Below are positions 41,437 through 50,950 of a DNA stretch of 64,000 bases, piece after piece; position 1 is the first letter of the stretch; every line of letters starts with the position of its first letter. This stretch comes from Campylobacter sp. RM10537 (GTDB taxonomy: Bacteria > Campylobacterota > Campylobacteria > Campylobacterales > Campylobacteraceae). The DNA is taken from the NCBI RefSeq assembly GCF_022369435.1, contig NZ_CP059597.1, positions 744,001-808,000 on the forward strand. Direction: 5' to 3'. The notes under the pieces were generated by a model. The model searched no databases, was not told the origin of the DNA, and was given only the letters and a program-made list of their open reading frames with translations. Both the position numbers and the translations under genes were made by a program.

Positions 41437-42104
41437 AAAAAGCTTTCACTCTTTTTGAATTAGTCATTTCACTTATTTTATCTGGAATAATACTTACGAT
41501 ACTTTCTAAACCTTTATGGGAATTTTATCAACTCAATAATAAAAATTTAAAAACAAAAGAACTCATTATCAACACTCATCTAACCCTACTTAAAATAGAA
41601 AAATTATTTCAATCTTGCGCTAATATCAATATAATTGATGATAATTTGATCCATTGTTTTTTAAAAGATGACTTATTAACTCTTGAAGACAAGAACACGC
41701 ATTTACTTAATTCTACTTTAATTTTAGAAAATAATACCACTTTATATTCTCCAAAAAGTGATTTACAAACTCAATTGCAAAATAGAAAAGCACTATACAA
41801 GGATGAACAAAATATAATTTATGGTTTGAATAACAATAAAATTCAAAAAATTTTTATTTTATCAGAAAATAATCTATCAAGTTCTTTTATTGGAAATTTT
41901 ATACCAATAAGTGCTGAGTTAAATTTTACTTTTAAAGATGATCAAATTTATTATGAAATTAAACCCAGATTTAATGATGAATTAAAACAAAGTGCCATCT
42001 TAGCCAAAAATATAAGTTTTTTCAAGATACAAAATTCAAAATTAAAAATATGCATGAAAAATCAAAAACAAGAATATTGTCTTGAAAAAAGATTGTTTTT
42101 ATGA
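41433..42104 (+). CDS. Pseudopilin-like protein (type II secretion/competence type)
   Basis: This 223-residue protein has a prepilin-like N-terminus: MKKAFTLFELVISLILSGII with Phe at the cleavage site and Glu at +5. The rest is a hydrophilic periplasmic domain with three Cys. It overlaps both neighbours by 4 bases and probably acts with CtsT in DNA uptake. It is the counterpart of Cj1078. The cleaving prepilin peptidase is not in the window. Confidence 0.72.
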   Translation: MKKAFTLFELVISLILSGIILTILSKPLWEFYQLNNKNLKTKELIINTHLTLLKIEKLFQSCANINIIDDNLIHCFLKDDLLTLEDKNTHLLNSTLILENNTTLYSPKSDLQTQLQNRKALYKDEQNIIYGLNNNKIQKIFILSENNLSSSFIGNFIPISAELNFTFKDDQIYYEIKPRFNDELKQSAILAKNISFFKIQNSKLKICMKNQKQEYCLEKRLFL

Positions 42105-42550
42105 AAAAAGCTTACATTTTAATCACTCTTATATTTTTAATATCTTTTTTAGGATTTTGGTTGAGCTTAAATACTACACTTTTAAGCTACACTCCGAGAT
42201 TTATAAGAGATACATATTATTATTTACAAGCGCAAATACTTATCGATGAAAAACTCGCTAAATATTTATTATATAAAGCTAAACTAGAAGATAAAGAATG
42301 TCTTAATTCTATTGTTTTAAATTATCCCAATCCAAATGACAGAATTCAAATCACTTATCATTATCCTATAGCTCAATGTGAAAATTTTAAACTAATATCT
42401 ATCAACCAAGATGCAAATTTAAGCAAAGATGGAATTATAATCGCTCATATTAATGTAGCGTTAAATTCTCAAAAAGGGGTCAATGATGAAATTTTAATTA
42501 ATAAATCTTTCATTTTACATACAAAAGAAAATTTTTGGCTAAAAAAATAA
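42101..42550 (+). CDS. Membrane-anchored protein of the pseudopilin cluster
   Basis: This 149-residue protein has one N-terminal hydrophobic helix (MKKAYILITLIFLISFLGFW). The helix resembles a pilin but lacks the conserved Glu+5, as in some minor pseudopilins (GspK type). The periplasmic part carries two Cys. It is the last gene of the ctsT block and the counterpart of Cj1079. Confidence 0.68.
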   Translation: MKKAYILITLIFLISFLGFWLSLNTTLLSYTPRFIRDTYYYLQAQILIDEKLAKYLLYKAKLEDKECLNSIVLNYPNPNDRIQITYHYPIAQCENFKLISINQDANLSKDGIIIAHINVALNSQKGVNDEILINKSFILHTKENFWLKK

Positions 42551-42598
42551 ATTTTTATTTTTATTTTGATAAAATTATAAATAAAATCAAGGGCAAAA

Positions 42599-42667
42599 AT
42601 GTCTTTTAAACTTTTTTACTATTTTTCTTCTTGGCATATACCTTTTATGCAAATTGCTCTTATTTGA
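42599..42667 (+). other. 22-codon micro-ORF ahead of the MATE gene, doubtful
   Basis: An ATG with CAAGGG upstream opens MSFKLFYYFSSWHIPFMQIA plus two residues before a TGA. It lies in the 178-base spacer before the MATE gene and could be a leader peptide or a remnant of a gene cut off when the exporter gene arrived. A TAAAAT -10 candidate lies just upstream. No family was recognised. Confidence 0.25.
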
Positions 42668-42728
42668 TTAAAACATATCATCTCTCAAAATTATCTAACA
42701 CAACTAATTTAAATTTTTAAGGATATTT

Positions 42729-44030
42729 ATGTTTAAGTCAAAAATTACAAAATTATTTTTTAACTATGCTTTGCCAAATATGATAAACTCAGGATTTTTT
42801 TCACTCTATATTATTATAAATGGTGCGTTTGTTGGTCAATTTTTAGGTACAAAATCTTTGGCTGCAATGGGTTTATCAATGCCTTTTATTTTTATACTTT
42901 TTACCCTTAGCGATTTAATAGCGATAGGCTCATCTGTTCAAATTTCTTTAAAAATAGGAGCAAAAAAACAAAATTTAGCTAGAGAAATTTTCTCTTTTTG
43001 TATTATATTTATACTTTTAACTTATCTAATTATAGGAGTATTAGGCTATTTTTCATCCACTTTTATACTTTCTTTATTTAGTAACGATTTAGAATTGGTA
43101 AAATTGTCAAGTCAATATATAAAAATTTTTATGATTTTTGCCCCACTATTATGTCTATCTTTTGCAATGGATAATTACTTAAGAGCTTGTGGAAAAAATA
43201 AATATTCTATGTATATGGGTATAGGCTCAGTTATTGTTAATATTATTTTAGATTACTTATTCATTGTTTATTTTGATCTTGAAATTATAGGTGCAGCAAT
43301 GGCTACAAGTATTAGTCTTAGCATAGTAAGCTTCATAGGAATTTTGCCTTTTTTAGATAAAAAATTGCAACTTTATTTTGTTAAACCAAAAATGAATTTT
43401 AAACTTTTAAAAAATATTTTACTAAATGGAAGCTCTGAAAGCCTTATGAATGTATCTTTAAGCTTGATTGGAATTATTACTAATTATGTTTTATTGCTTA
43501 ATGGAGGAGAAATTGCAGTAGCTATATTTTCAGCAATTTTATATCTTGATAGCATTATCATGGCCTTAGTTAATGCTATGTACGATGGTGTTATGCCTTT
43601 ATTAAGTTTTAATATAGGTAGCAAAAGTATAAATAAAAATAAAATTTTATTAAAAACAATGGCTTTTTATGGCTGCATTTTCAGTTGTGTTATATTTATT
43701 GTCAATATATTATTTTCTAAAGAATTAATGCAAATATTCAACCATGAAAAACAATTTTTACAACTTGCACATTTAGCTTTAATACTTTATAGCTTTAATT
43801 ATCTTTTTGCTTGGTTAAATTCTTTAACTGCGACTTATCTTACAGCTGCAAATAAAGTTAAAGAATCCTTATTTTTTTCTATTATACAAAGTTTTTTTAT
43901 GCCTATAATTTGTTTATTGATTTTTACTTTCTTATTTAATTTTTATGGCATATTTATAAGTTGCGTTGTATCTGAATTTTTAAGTATTTTCCTAGCTTAT
44001 TTTCTTTTAAAAAGGTGTTTTAAAAGCTAA
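42729..44030 (+). CDS. MATE-family efflux transporter
   Basis: This 433-residue protein has twelve hydrophobic spans in two MatE repeats. FFNYALPNMINSGFFSLYIIINGAFVGQFLGTKSLAAMGLS lies in the first repeat, and the second begins near residue 230. MATE exporters use Na+ or H+ to extrude cationic drugs; DinF- and MepA-type members are the nearest recall. It has a clear AAGGA ribosome site. It sits between the ctsT block and hemD, where NCTC 11168 has no such gene as I remember. Its last 24 bases overlap the convergent hemD end. No damage is visible. Confidence 0.85.
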   Translation: MFKSKITKLFFNYALPNMINSGFFSLYIIINGAFVGQFLGTKSLAAMGLSMPFIFILFTLSDLIAIGSSVQISLKIGAKKQNLAREIFSFCIIFILLTYLIIGVLGYFSSTFILSLFSNDLELVKLSSQYIKIFMIFAPLLCLSFAMDNYLRACGKNKYSMYMGIGSVIVNIILDYLFIVYFDLEIIGAAMATSISLSIVSFIGILPFLDKKLQLYFVKPKMNFKLLKNILLNGSSESLMNVSLSLIGIITNYVLLLNGGEIAVAIFSAILYLDSIIMALVNAMYDGVMPLLSFNIGSKSINKNKILLKTMAFYGCIFSCVIFIVNILFSKELMQIFNHEKQFLQLAHLALILYSFNYLFAWLNSLTATYLTAANKVKESLFFSIIQSFFMPIICLLIFTFLFNFYGIFISCVVSEFLSIFLAYFLLKRCFKS

Positions 44031-44651
44031 TTTTTTAGCCAAGGCAACACATTCTTCAATACTCTGTTTTTTGCACACAAAAAGATTTTTGAAATTTAAA
44101 AGTTTTTTTGCTGTGCTGTTTCCAATACTTATGATAATATCATCTTCATGCAAACTATAATTTTTTAAAAAATTCTCTACGCTCAAAGCAGAAGTAAAAA
44201 TAAATACCGATGGATGTATTAAAATTTCATTGCTTGATTTAAAAATATTTTCATAGACGATCATTTCATCCAAATTAATACCACTATTTTTCAAATCCAA
44301 ATTTAAACTTGAAGCTATATTTTTAGCTCTTAAATAAAGACATTTTTTATTTTTTAATTCTTCTTTAAATTCTTTAAAAAATTCATTAGCATAAGACTTT
44401 TTCGCAATTTTAATATTTTTAAATCCTAATTGTTTAGCAAAACAGGCCGTACTATCACCTATAGTATAAATTTGCATATCCAAATTTAAAGGAATTTTAT
44501 TTTTTTCTAAGGCTATTAAAGCATTTTTTGAAGTACAAATTAAAGCATCATAATGATCCAAATTAAGTTTAATATCAAAAAAAATAATTTCATTTAAAAT
44601 AAGATTTTTTACTCCTTCAAAAGGAGTTTTATTTAAAAGATAAATTAGCAC
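44007..44651 (-). CDS. hemD: HemD, uroporphyrinogen-III synthase
   Basis: HemD is a 214-residue bilobed enzyme that cyclises hydroxymethylbilane with ring inversion. Sequence conservation in this family is low. The visible clues are DALICTSKNALIAL near residue 36, the IYTIGDSTA segment near 62, and FIFTSALSVENFL with SIGNSTAKKL in the second lobe. A GTG start at 44651 with AAGGAAG upstream is used, within the end of thiE (23-base overlap). It is the last gene of the long minus-strand run. Confidence 0.78.
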   Translation of the reverse strand: MLIYLLNKTPFEGVKNLILNEIIFFDIKLNLDHYDALICTSKNALIALEKNKIPLNLDMQIYTIGDSTACFAKQLGFKNIKIAKKSYANEFFKEFKEELKNKKCLYLRAKNIASSLNLDLKNSGINLDEMIVYENIFKSSNEILIHPSVFIFTSALSVENFLKNYSLHEDDIIISIGNSTAKKLLNFKNLFVCKKQSIEECVALAKKLAFKTPF

Positions 44652-45261
44652 AAAAAGCTTCCTTAAGTTTCTTTGCGCTTAAATAAGGATCATTAGCATC
44701 CATAATAGCTCTAACAACAGCGATTCCAGCTAAATCAATACCTTTTAGCTCAGATATCATTTCTTGATCAATCCCGCCTATAGCTACTACAGGTATAGAA
44801 CTTTTTTTACAAATTTGTTTTAAAATTTCTAAACTTATAAGAGAGCTTTCTTTCGTTGGCGTTGCCTTAATCGCACCACAACCTAAATAATCAGCGCTTT
44901 TTATAAAATCAAGCTGTTTTAAAGTTTTTAAACTTAAACCTATTATTTTTTCTTCCCCCAAAAGATCTCTTGCAATTTTAATATCCAAATCCTCTTGTCC
45001 TAAGTGTACACCATCGGCATTTAAAGCTAAAGCTATATCAATTCTATCATTAATTAAAAAAGGTATTTTATAAATTCTGCAAAGCTTTTGAACTTTTTTT
45101 CCTAACTCATAAAATTCACGAGAATTAAGCTCTTTTTCGCGCAATTGAATTATATCAACACCACCTTTAACAGCATCTTCAAGTATATTTAAAAATGTTT
45201 CATCACTTCTTTTTCCTCTATTTGCGACAAGATATAATTTTAAATCCAGATTATTTTTCAC
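44629..45261 (-). CDS. thiE: ThiE, thiamine phosphate synthase
   Basis: This 210-residue TIM barrel couples HMP-PP and thiazole phosphate. Motifs are IQLREKELNSREF near residue 40, FLINDRIDIALALNADGVHLGQEDL near 70, GCGAIKATPTKESS near 125 and VAIGGI near 160, all as in bona fide ThiE. The start is a GTG at 45261 overlapping the thiD end, since no ATG lies nearby. It is more canonical than the second ThiE-like gene at 11932-12537. Confidence 0.9.
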   Translation of the reverse strand: MKNNLDLKLYLVANRGKRSDETFLNILEDAVKGGVDIIQLREKELNSREFYELGKKVQKLCRIYKIPFLINDRIDIALALNADGVHLGQEDLDIKIARDLLGEEKIIGLSLKTLKQLDFIKSADYLGCGAIKATPTKESSLISLEILKQICKKSSIPVVAIGGIDQEMISELKGIDLAGIAVVRAIMDANDPYLSAKKLKEAFCANLSFK

Positions 45262-46066
45262 TTAAAAACCTATAAAAATGATTGGTTGGACCACAACCTT
45301 TGCCCAAATTTAAAGAATAATAAATTGCATTTTTAACATATTCTTTAGCCTTGCTCACTGCTTGTAATAAATCATAACCTTTAGCCAAATTACTTGCAAT
45401 AGCCGAAGAAAGGGTGCAACCTGTTCCATGTGTATTTTTAGTTTCTATGCGCTCACCCTTTAAAATATGAATTTCTTTACCATCAAAGAGTATATCATTT
45501 GCATTATTCTCGCTATGTCCGCCTTTAAGCAAAACGGCCTTAGCACCTAAAGTGCATAAATATTTTGCTGCTTTTATCATTTCTTCTTCATTTTTAATTT
45601 TAAAACCGCAAAGAAATTCTGCCTCTGGTATATTTGGAGTAAGCAAATCTGCAAAAGCAACAATGGTTTTTTTAAAAAAATCACAATTTTCTTCAGGCAT
45701 TAAAGCATAACCATTTTTAGCAAACATCACAGGATCAATAACTAAATTTTGAGGTTTATAAAGTTCTAAATTTTTTGCAACACAACTCATAAGCTCGCAA
45801 CTTCCTATCATACCTATTTTGGTTGCTTTTGGCACTATGTCTTCAAAAACAGCTAGCATTTGTTCATCTACACTTGAAGTTGGTATGTCGTGTACTGAAA
45901 TAACCCTTGTTGTATTTTCAGCTACAACACTTAAAATTACACTCATACCAAAAAGTTCATGAGCACTAAAAGTTTTTAAATCTGCTTGAATTCCAGCTCC
46001 ACCACTACAATCACTTCCTGCTATTGTTAAAACAGGAATCAAGTTACTCCCTTTTGCTCTCACCAT
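45251..46066 (-). CDS. thiD: ThiD, hydroxymethylpyrimidine (phosphate) kinase
   Basis: ThiD is a ribokinase-fold enzyme of about 263-271 residues that phosphorylates HMP and HMP-P. PVLTIAGSDCSGGAGIQADLK opens the conserved part, and NTHGTGCTLSSAIAS near residue 210 carries the catalytic loop. The ATG at 46066 has its AAGGAG only 2 bases away. A TTG at 46042 with AAGGGAG five bases upstream fits better and would start at the family's usual N-terminus. It overlaps the glycosylase gene. Confidence 0.9.
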   Translation of the reverse strand: MVRAKGSNLIPVLTIAGSDCSGGAGIQADLKTFSAHELFGMSVILSVVAENTTRVISVHDIPTSSVDEQMLAVFEDIVPKATKIGMIGSCELMSCVAKNLELYKPQNLVIDPVMFAKNGYALMPEENCDFFKKTIVAFADLLTPNIPEAEFLCGFKIKNEEEMIKAAKYLCTLGAKAVLLKGGHSENNANDILFDGKEIHILKGERIETKNTHGTGCTLSSAIASNLAKGYDLLQAVSKAKEYVKNAIYYSLNLGKGCGPTNHFYRFLSEK

Positions 46067-46746
46067 CTCTCCTTCAAATTTTTAATTAATTTTTCACCTT
46101 CAAGACTTAATTTTTTACCCTTAAAAGCTAGTTTTCCAAAAGCAACAATTAAAGCATGGAAAATCTGATAAAGCTCATAAAGCTCATAGGTCTTATTTAA
46201 AACTTTGCACAAATTTTCCTGTTCATTTTCTATACCACTTTGAAAAAATTCTCTCAATTCTTCATGGTCTTCAAATTCATATCCTAAAAATAAAGCAAGT
46301 CTATGGGCATAACTATCAACAACTAAAATTTCTCTTTTACAAAGATAATTTAAAATACTATCAACACTTTCAAAACCTAAACCTTTAATTTTTAAAAGCC
46401 ATTCTCTCGAAACATTTTCTTTAAAATTATCCAAATTATTATATTTTTTTAAAATCGCTTCTATCAAATCTTTTAAACGCTTTGCCTTAGTATTATAAAA
46501 TCCACTTGGTTTTATAAGCAATGCAAGATCGTTATTTTCAATTTGGCTAATTTTTTCTAAAGAAGTGATTTGAGAATTTCTAAGATTATTTAAAGCTTTT
46601 AAAACATTATTCCAGTTTGTATTTTGTGTTAAAACAACAGAAATCAAAAGCTCAATATCACTTAATCCTTGATCTTCAAACCAATCAAATTCTTTAAAAT
46701 TTAAATCTAAGCTCAGCAATCTTTTAAAAATTTCGACTCCATTCAT
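46060..46746 (-). CDS. MagIII-like DNA glycosylase (endonuclease III superfamily)
   Basis: This 228-residue protein has a helix-hairpin-helix (LLKIKGLGFESVDSIL, near residue 130) and the conserved Asp in VVDSYAHR (near 150). The Lys that gives endonuclease III its lyase activity is replaced by Glu, and the C-terminal iron-sulfur cysteines are absent. That fits monofunctional 3-methyladenine glycosylases such as Helicobacter MagIII. It starts 4 bases inside the mfd stop, so it may be co-expressed with transcription-coupled repair. Confidence 0.8.
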   Translation of the reverse strand: MNGVEIFKRLLSLDLNFKEFDWFEDQGLSDIELLISVVLTQNTNWNNVLKALNNLRNSQITSLEKISQIENNDLALLIKPSGFYNTKAKRLKDLIEAILKKYNNLDNFKENVSREWLLKIKGLGFESVDSILNYLCKREILVVDSYAHRLALFLGYEFEDHEELREFFQSGIENEQENLCKVLNKTYELYELYQIFHALIVAFGKLAFKGKKLSLEGEKLIKNLKERW

Positions 46747-49712
46747 TTAACATCCTTTAAGATATTTTGACTTTCATCTATTTTTCTTAAATATGTTAAA
46801 ATAGCATCTATAATATCATCATCATCTTTGCTTCTTGCTTTAATGAATTCTTTTTCATCATTAAAATTGACAAATTGGATATTTTGTTCAAAATTACTAA
46901 TTACTTTAAATTTACCTAAGGCTAAAATTTTAATCATCATTAAAGATAAAAATTGTTTAGTATAAATATCAAGTTTTCCAAAGCGATCTTCAATTTCGCC
47001 CTCAATTTCATAAATTTCATTGATTTTTTCACATTTACTTAAACGACGATAAATTTCAAGTCTAAGACGATCTTCAGAAATTAATTCTGAATTTAAAAAG
47101 GCATTGATATTTAACTTTAAGTCAATTTTTTTCTCTTCAAAAATTTCCTTTTTTGTTAAAGAGTTAAGCTCTTCCTCTAGCATTTTTAAATAAAGACTAA
47201 GACCTATTTGTTCCATATGTCCACTTTGGTCAATTCCTAATAAATTTCCCCCTCCTCTAATTTCAAGATCATGATAAGCTAAAACAGAGCCCGCTCCTAA
47301 AAAAGAATTACTTTCTAGAGAAATCAAACGTTTTAAAGCATCTTCTGTAATATTTTCTTTATTTTCAACTAAAAAATAACAATATCCTTGTTTATTACTT
47401 CTTCCCACTCTTCCACGCAATTGATGCAAATCAGCCATTCCAAAACGATCGCTTTTTTCTACAATCATAGTATTGGCATTAGCTAAGTCAATACCATTTT
47501 CAACTATAGAAGTGCTCAAAAGTAAATCATATTCTTTATTTTCAAATTTAAGCATTTCTTCTTCTTGTACCTTAGCATCAATTTTAGAATGCAAAACTAA
47601 AATTTTTAAATTTTTAAAAAGTTCAAGTAGATGTTTTTTACACTGTTCAATACTCGCTATGTGATTGTGGATATAAAAAATTTGTCCTCCACGCCTTAGC
47701 TCTCTAGAAATAATTTCTTTTAAGAGAGCATCGTCACTTTCTTTAACAAAAGTTCTCACATCCATTCTATCCTCTGGTGGAGTTTGCAACACACTATAGG
47801 ATTTTATAGAGCTTAATGCTTGATTTAAACTTCTTGGAATAGGAGTGGCTGACATTGATAAAAGATGTGAATTTTGAGTCAATTCTTTTAATTTTTCTTT
47901 TTGCTTTACTCCAAATTTATGTTCCTCATCAATAACCACAAGAGCCAAATTTTGACATTGTAAATTTAAAAGCGCATGAGTACCAACAACAACACAAGGT
48001 TTTTCTTGATCTAAAAATTCTAAAAGTGCTTTTTTATCTTTAGAATTTGTAAAACGATCAAGTTTAAAAATAGGAATTTCAAAATTTTCAAAACGTTTTT
48101 TTAAAGTCTTAAAGTGCTGATGCGATAAAAGCGTTGTTGGCGCAAAGAAAAAAACACTAAATCCGCTCTTAACTACTGGATAAATAGCATTCATAGCAAC
48201 TTCAGTTTTTCCAAAGCCTACATCTCCGCTTAAAAGTCTATCCATAACTTTACCGCTTTGAAAATCTTGTAAAATCTCCTCACATACCTTAACTTGATCT
48301 TCAGTATAAGAAAATCCAGCCTTCGAAACAAAATATGCTTGTTGAGCATAATCAACTTGAATATTTTTAGGCTTAATTAAAGATCTTTTAGCTGCCATGG
48401 CAACAATTTCAGAAGCAATAGCTAAAAGCTTAACTTTTAATTTTTCTTTTAATTTAATAAAAGTAGTTTTTCCCAAACGATCTAAAAGCGGGATAGAACC
48501 ACTTGTAGCTAAATATTTATCTATAAGATATAAATTTTCAACTGGCAAAAGAAGTTTATCATTATTTTGATACTCAATAGAAACAAATTCTTTTCTGGCT
48601 CCAGCTACACTTATCATCTCAAGACCTAAAAATTTACCTATACCATAATCTTCATGAACTATAAAATCGCCTTGTTTTAGCTCATCTATAATTAAATTTG
48701 CTTTACGTTTATATTTTTGCTTTTCTTTTTTATTAAGTGAAATAATCAATTCTTTATGAGTGATTAAATTTAAAATCAATTCGCTTTTTTTAAAATAAAT
48801 ATTTGAAAATTCATCCAATTCCAAAGCTTTAAATAGGGCTTCATTTTTTGCTAATATTGTAATTTTTTTATTTTGATGAAAATAAAAAAAATCTTTATTA
48901 TAAAAACTTTTTAAGTCTTTATATTGCCTTGCTTGGGGTACAATTTTGGCATTAATCTTGCTTAAATCTCTTTGCCATTCTTGTTCATCAAATTTTTTAA
49001 TACTTATAAAATCATATTCTAAATAATCATAAAAATCATCTATACACCAAAAACCTGAAGAATTAATATCATTAATCAAAGCATTGCTTTCAAAATTATT
49101 TAAATTAATTTGAAAATTTTCATAATCTAAATTTGAAAAATGATTTAAAAATGGACAAATTTCAAAACTCTCATATTCTTTTGGAATAGATTTTTGCGTT
49201 ACAAGATCAAATTTTCTAATACTTTCTATCTCCTCATTAAACAATAAAATTCTAATAGGGATATCTTCATTGATACAAAATATATCAATAACTTCACCTC
49301 TAACGCTTACCTCGCCTTTATCTTGTACCATATCAACAAATTCATAACCTAATTTTACAAGCTCATCACGAAATTGGCTTATCTTAAATGTATCTTTTTT
49401 AGATACAACATAATTTTTTAAATGATTTTTAGAAGGAAGTTTTTTTAATACAGTAGACAATGGAGAGATTAAAATCTTATCATCATTTTCTTTATGATAA
49501 GCATTTAAAACTTTACAAATTTCAAAAAGTTCTTTAGAAAACGCCCTTAAATCATCTCCAAATTCAGCTCTAAAATCTGGCAAAACAAAAGTTTTAAAAC
49601 CCTGATAAAGAGAAACTTGAGCTAACAAAAAAGCTTCTTTATCATTTTCACAAAGTACAAGCTGCGGCGGTACTTTATTTTCTTGCAAGTATTCAAAAAA
49701 ATTAGCTTGCAT
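46743..49712 (-). CDS. mfd: Mfd, transcription-repair coupling factor
   Basis: Mfd is a 989-residue SF2 translocase that removes stalled RNA polymerase and recruits UvrA. A UvrB-like region forms the N-terminus, with the RNA polymerase-interacting domain near residue 340 (DFIVHEDYGIGKFLG). Walker A LLSGDVGFGKTEVAM lies near 490 and DEEH near 590. The TRG/RecG motif follows. It is shorter than E. coli Mfd (about 1150), as in other epsilonproteobacteria. It starts directly after the bactofilin gene. Confidence 0.94.
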   Translation of the reverse strand: MQANFFEYLQENKVPPQLVLCENDKEAFLLAQVSLYQGFKTFVLPDFRAEFGDDLRAFSKELFEICKVLNAYHKENDDKILISPLSTVLKKLPSKNHLKNYVVSKKDTFKISQFRDELVKLGYEFVDMVQDKGEVSVRGEVIDIFCINEDIPIRILLFNEEIESIRKFDLVTQKSIPKEYESFEICPFLNHFSNLDYENFQINLNNFESNALINDINSSGFWCIDDFYDYLEYDFISIKKFDEQEWQRDLSKINAKIVPQARQYKDLKSFYNKDFFYFHQNKKITILAKNEALFKALELDEFSNIYFKKSELILNLITHKELIISLNKKEKQKYKRKANLIIDELKQGDFIVHEDYGIGKFLGLEMISVAGARKEFVSIEYQNNDKLLLPVENLYLIDKYLATSGSIPLLDRLGKTTFIKLKEKLKVKLLAIASEIVAMAAKRSLIKPKNIQVDYAQQAYFVSKAGFSYTEDQVKVCEEILQDFQSGKVMDRLLSGDVGFGKTEVAMNAIYPVVKSGFSVFFFAPTTLLSHQHFKTLKKRFENFEIPIFKLDRFTNSKDKKALLEFLDQEKPCVVVGTHALLNLQCQNLALVVIDEEHKFGVKQKEKLKELTQNSHLLSMSATPIPRSLNQALSSIKSYSVLQTPPEDRMDVRTFVKESDDALLKEIISRELRRGGQIFYIHNHIASIEQCKKHLLELFKNLKILVLHSKIDAKVQEEEMLKFENKEYDLLLSTSIVENGIDLANANTMIVEKSDRFGMADLHQLRGRVGRSNKQGYCYFLVENKENITEDALKRLISLESNSFLGAGSVLAYHDLEIRGGGNLLGIDQSGHMEQIGLSLYLKMLEEELNSLTKKEIFEEKKIDLKLNINAFLNSELISEDRLRLEIYRRLSKCEKINEIYEIEGEIEDRFGKLDIYTKQFLSLMMIKILALGKFKVISNFEQNIQFVNFNDEKEFIKARSKDDDDIIDAILTYLRKIDESQNILKDVK

Positions 49713-50111
49713 TTATTCTTCTGGTGAGTTTTCTATTAATTTGACTGGATCTTCTTGCTTGATCTTGCTTACCCCATTAAAACGACCGCCATTTTCTATA
49801 GCTAATTCTTTAATATTAATATCCCCATTAACCATTCCACCAGTTAAAATTTCTAAGCTATTTGCCTCCAATTCACCCTCAAAATAACCGTTTACGACAA
49901 TTTTGTCAGCCTTTAACTCTCCTTTTAAATTACCGTTTTTACCAATAACCACAATACTTTCAGAATGTATTACTCCACTAAGCTCTCCATCCACATGAAG
50001 CATTGAGGCAAAGTAAAATTTACCTTCTATTCTAGCACCCGAAGAAATTACTGTTGTTTCTGAGTTTGAGGTAGATGCTGTGCTGTGACTGCTTTTACTA
50101 AAGATTGCCAT
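49713..50111 (-). CDS. ccmA: Bactofilin (CcmA-like cell-shape scaffold)
   Basis: This 132-residue protein has a central beta-helix of repeating GNLKGELKADKIVVNG-type strands (about residues 25-115) and short disordered ends. Bactofilins polymerise on the membrane and position peptidoglycan hydrolases. In Helicobacter and Campylobacter, CcmA-type bactofilins work with M23 endopeptidases to give helical shape. The start (GGAGAG upstream) lies 64 bases inside the peptidase gene end, so both are translated together. Confidence 0.88.
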   Translation of the reverse strand: MAIFSKSSHSTASTSNSETTVISSGARIEGKFYFASMLHVDGELSGVIHSESIVVIGKNGNLKGELKADKIVVNGYFEGELEANSLEILTGGMVNGDINIKELAIENGGRFNGVSKIKQEDPVKLIENSPEE

Positions 50112-50950
50112 GGAACTCTCCTTTCTTGATTAAAAAAATTATTCATATTTTTTCTTTTTAAATTTAAAAAATACAATGGTTCTAGAGTTTTATTAATAAA
50201 TCTCACCTCATAATGCAAATGTGGTCCAGTTGAAAGCCCAGTATTACCACTATATCCTATTAATTGTCCTTTGGTAACAAATTGTCCTGCTTTAACAACA
50301 TCCCTGCGCGTCATATGAGCAAAAACAGTTTTAAAACCAAAATTGTGAAGTAAAATAACATTATAGCCATATCCATTATCGCTATATCCTGCAAATTCTA
50401 CAACTCCATTTGCAGTAGCATACACAGGAGTTCCAACTTCCGCTCTTAAATCAATACCTGGATGAAATTCTTTTCTTTTTAAAAGCGGATGCTCTCTCCA
50501 ACCAAAATTTCCAGTAATACCTTTATTTTCTATAGGCCATCCATTAGGAATTTGTCTTAAAATCTCAATCTGTTGCTCATTGGTTAATTTGAGATTTTCT
50601 AGTCTATCTGTAATTGTAAGATTATTTTCAGCTTCCAAACCTAAAGCTTCCTCAAAGGAAGCAATTTTATCTTCAATTGCAGCATATTGCTTTGCTTTTT
50701 CTTCAATTTTTTTCTGCATTTGGATATTAGAATACTCTAACTCTTTACTTTTTTTCAAAAGTTCTTCTCTTTTTTTACTAACATCTGTAACTTTACTATC
50801 AAGATATTTAATATAAAAACCACTAAAAATTAAAAATAAAAGCACAAAAGCAATAATATAGATAAAAATTTTCTTAATAATTTGATTTAAATAAAAATGT
50901 TTAGAACCATTAACATCTGTAATTGTGATTGTAAATTTATTTTTTATCAC
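50048..50950 (-). CDS. M23 peptidoglycan endopeptidase (Pgp3/Csd1-like)
   Basis: This 300-residue protein has an N-terminal membrane anchor (about residues 27-48), a coiled coil (about 55-105) and a C-terminal LytM domain. The zinc motifs are in HPGIDLRAEVGTPV (near residue 167) and GLSTGPHLHYEVR (near 245). It cuts peptide cross-links and sets cell curvature with bactofilin. In C. jejuni 81-176 the gene in this place is Pgp3, as I recall. A GTG start at 50950 has AAGGA at good spacing and overlaps folC. Confidence 0.87.
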   Translation of the reverse strand: MIKNKFTITITDVNGSKHFYLNQIIKKIFIYIIAFVLLFLIFSGFYIKYLDSKVTDVSKKREELLKKSKELEYSNIQMQKKIEEKAKQYAAIEDKIASFEEALGLEAENNLTITDRLENLKLTNEQQIEILRQIPNGWPIENKGITGNFGWREHPLLKRKEFHPGIDLRAEVGTPVYATANGVVEFAGYSDNGYGYNVILLHNFGFKTVFAHMTRRDVVKAGQFVTKGQLIGYSGNTGLSTGPHLHYEVRFINKTLEPLYFLNLKRKNMNNFFNQERRVPWQSLVKAVTAQHLPQTQKQQ

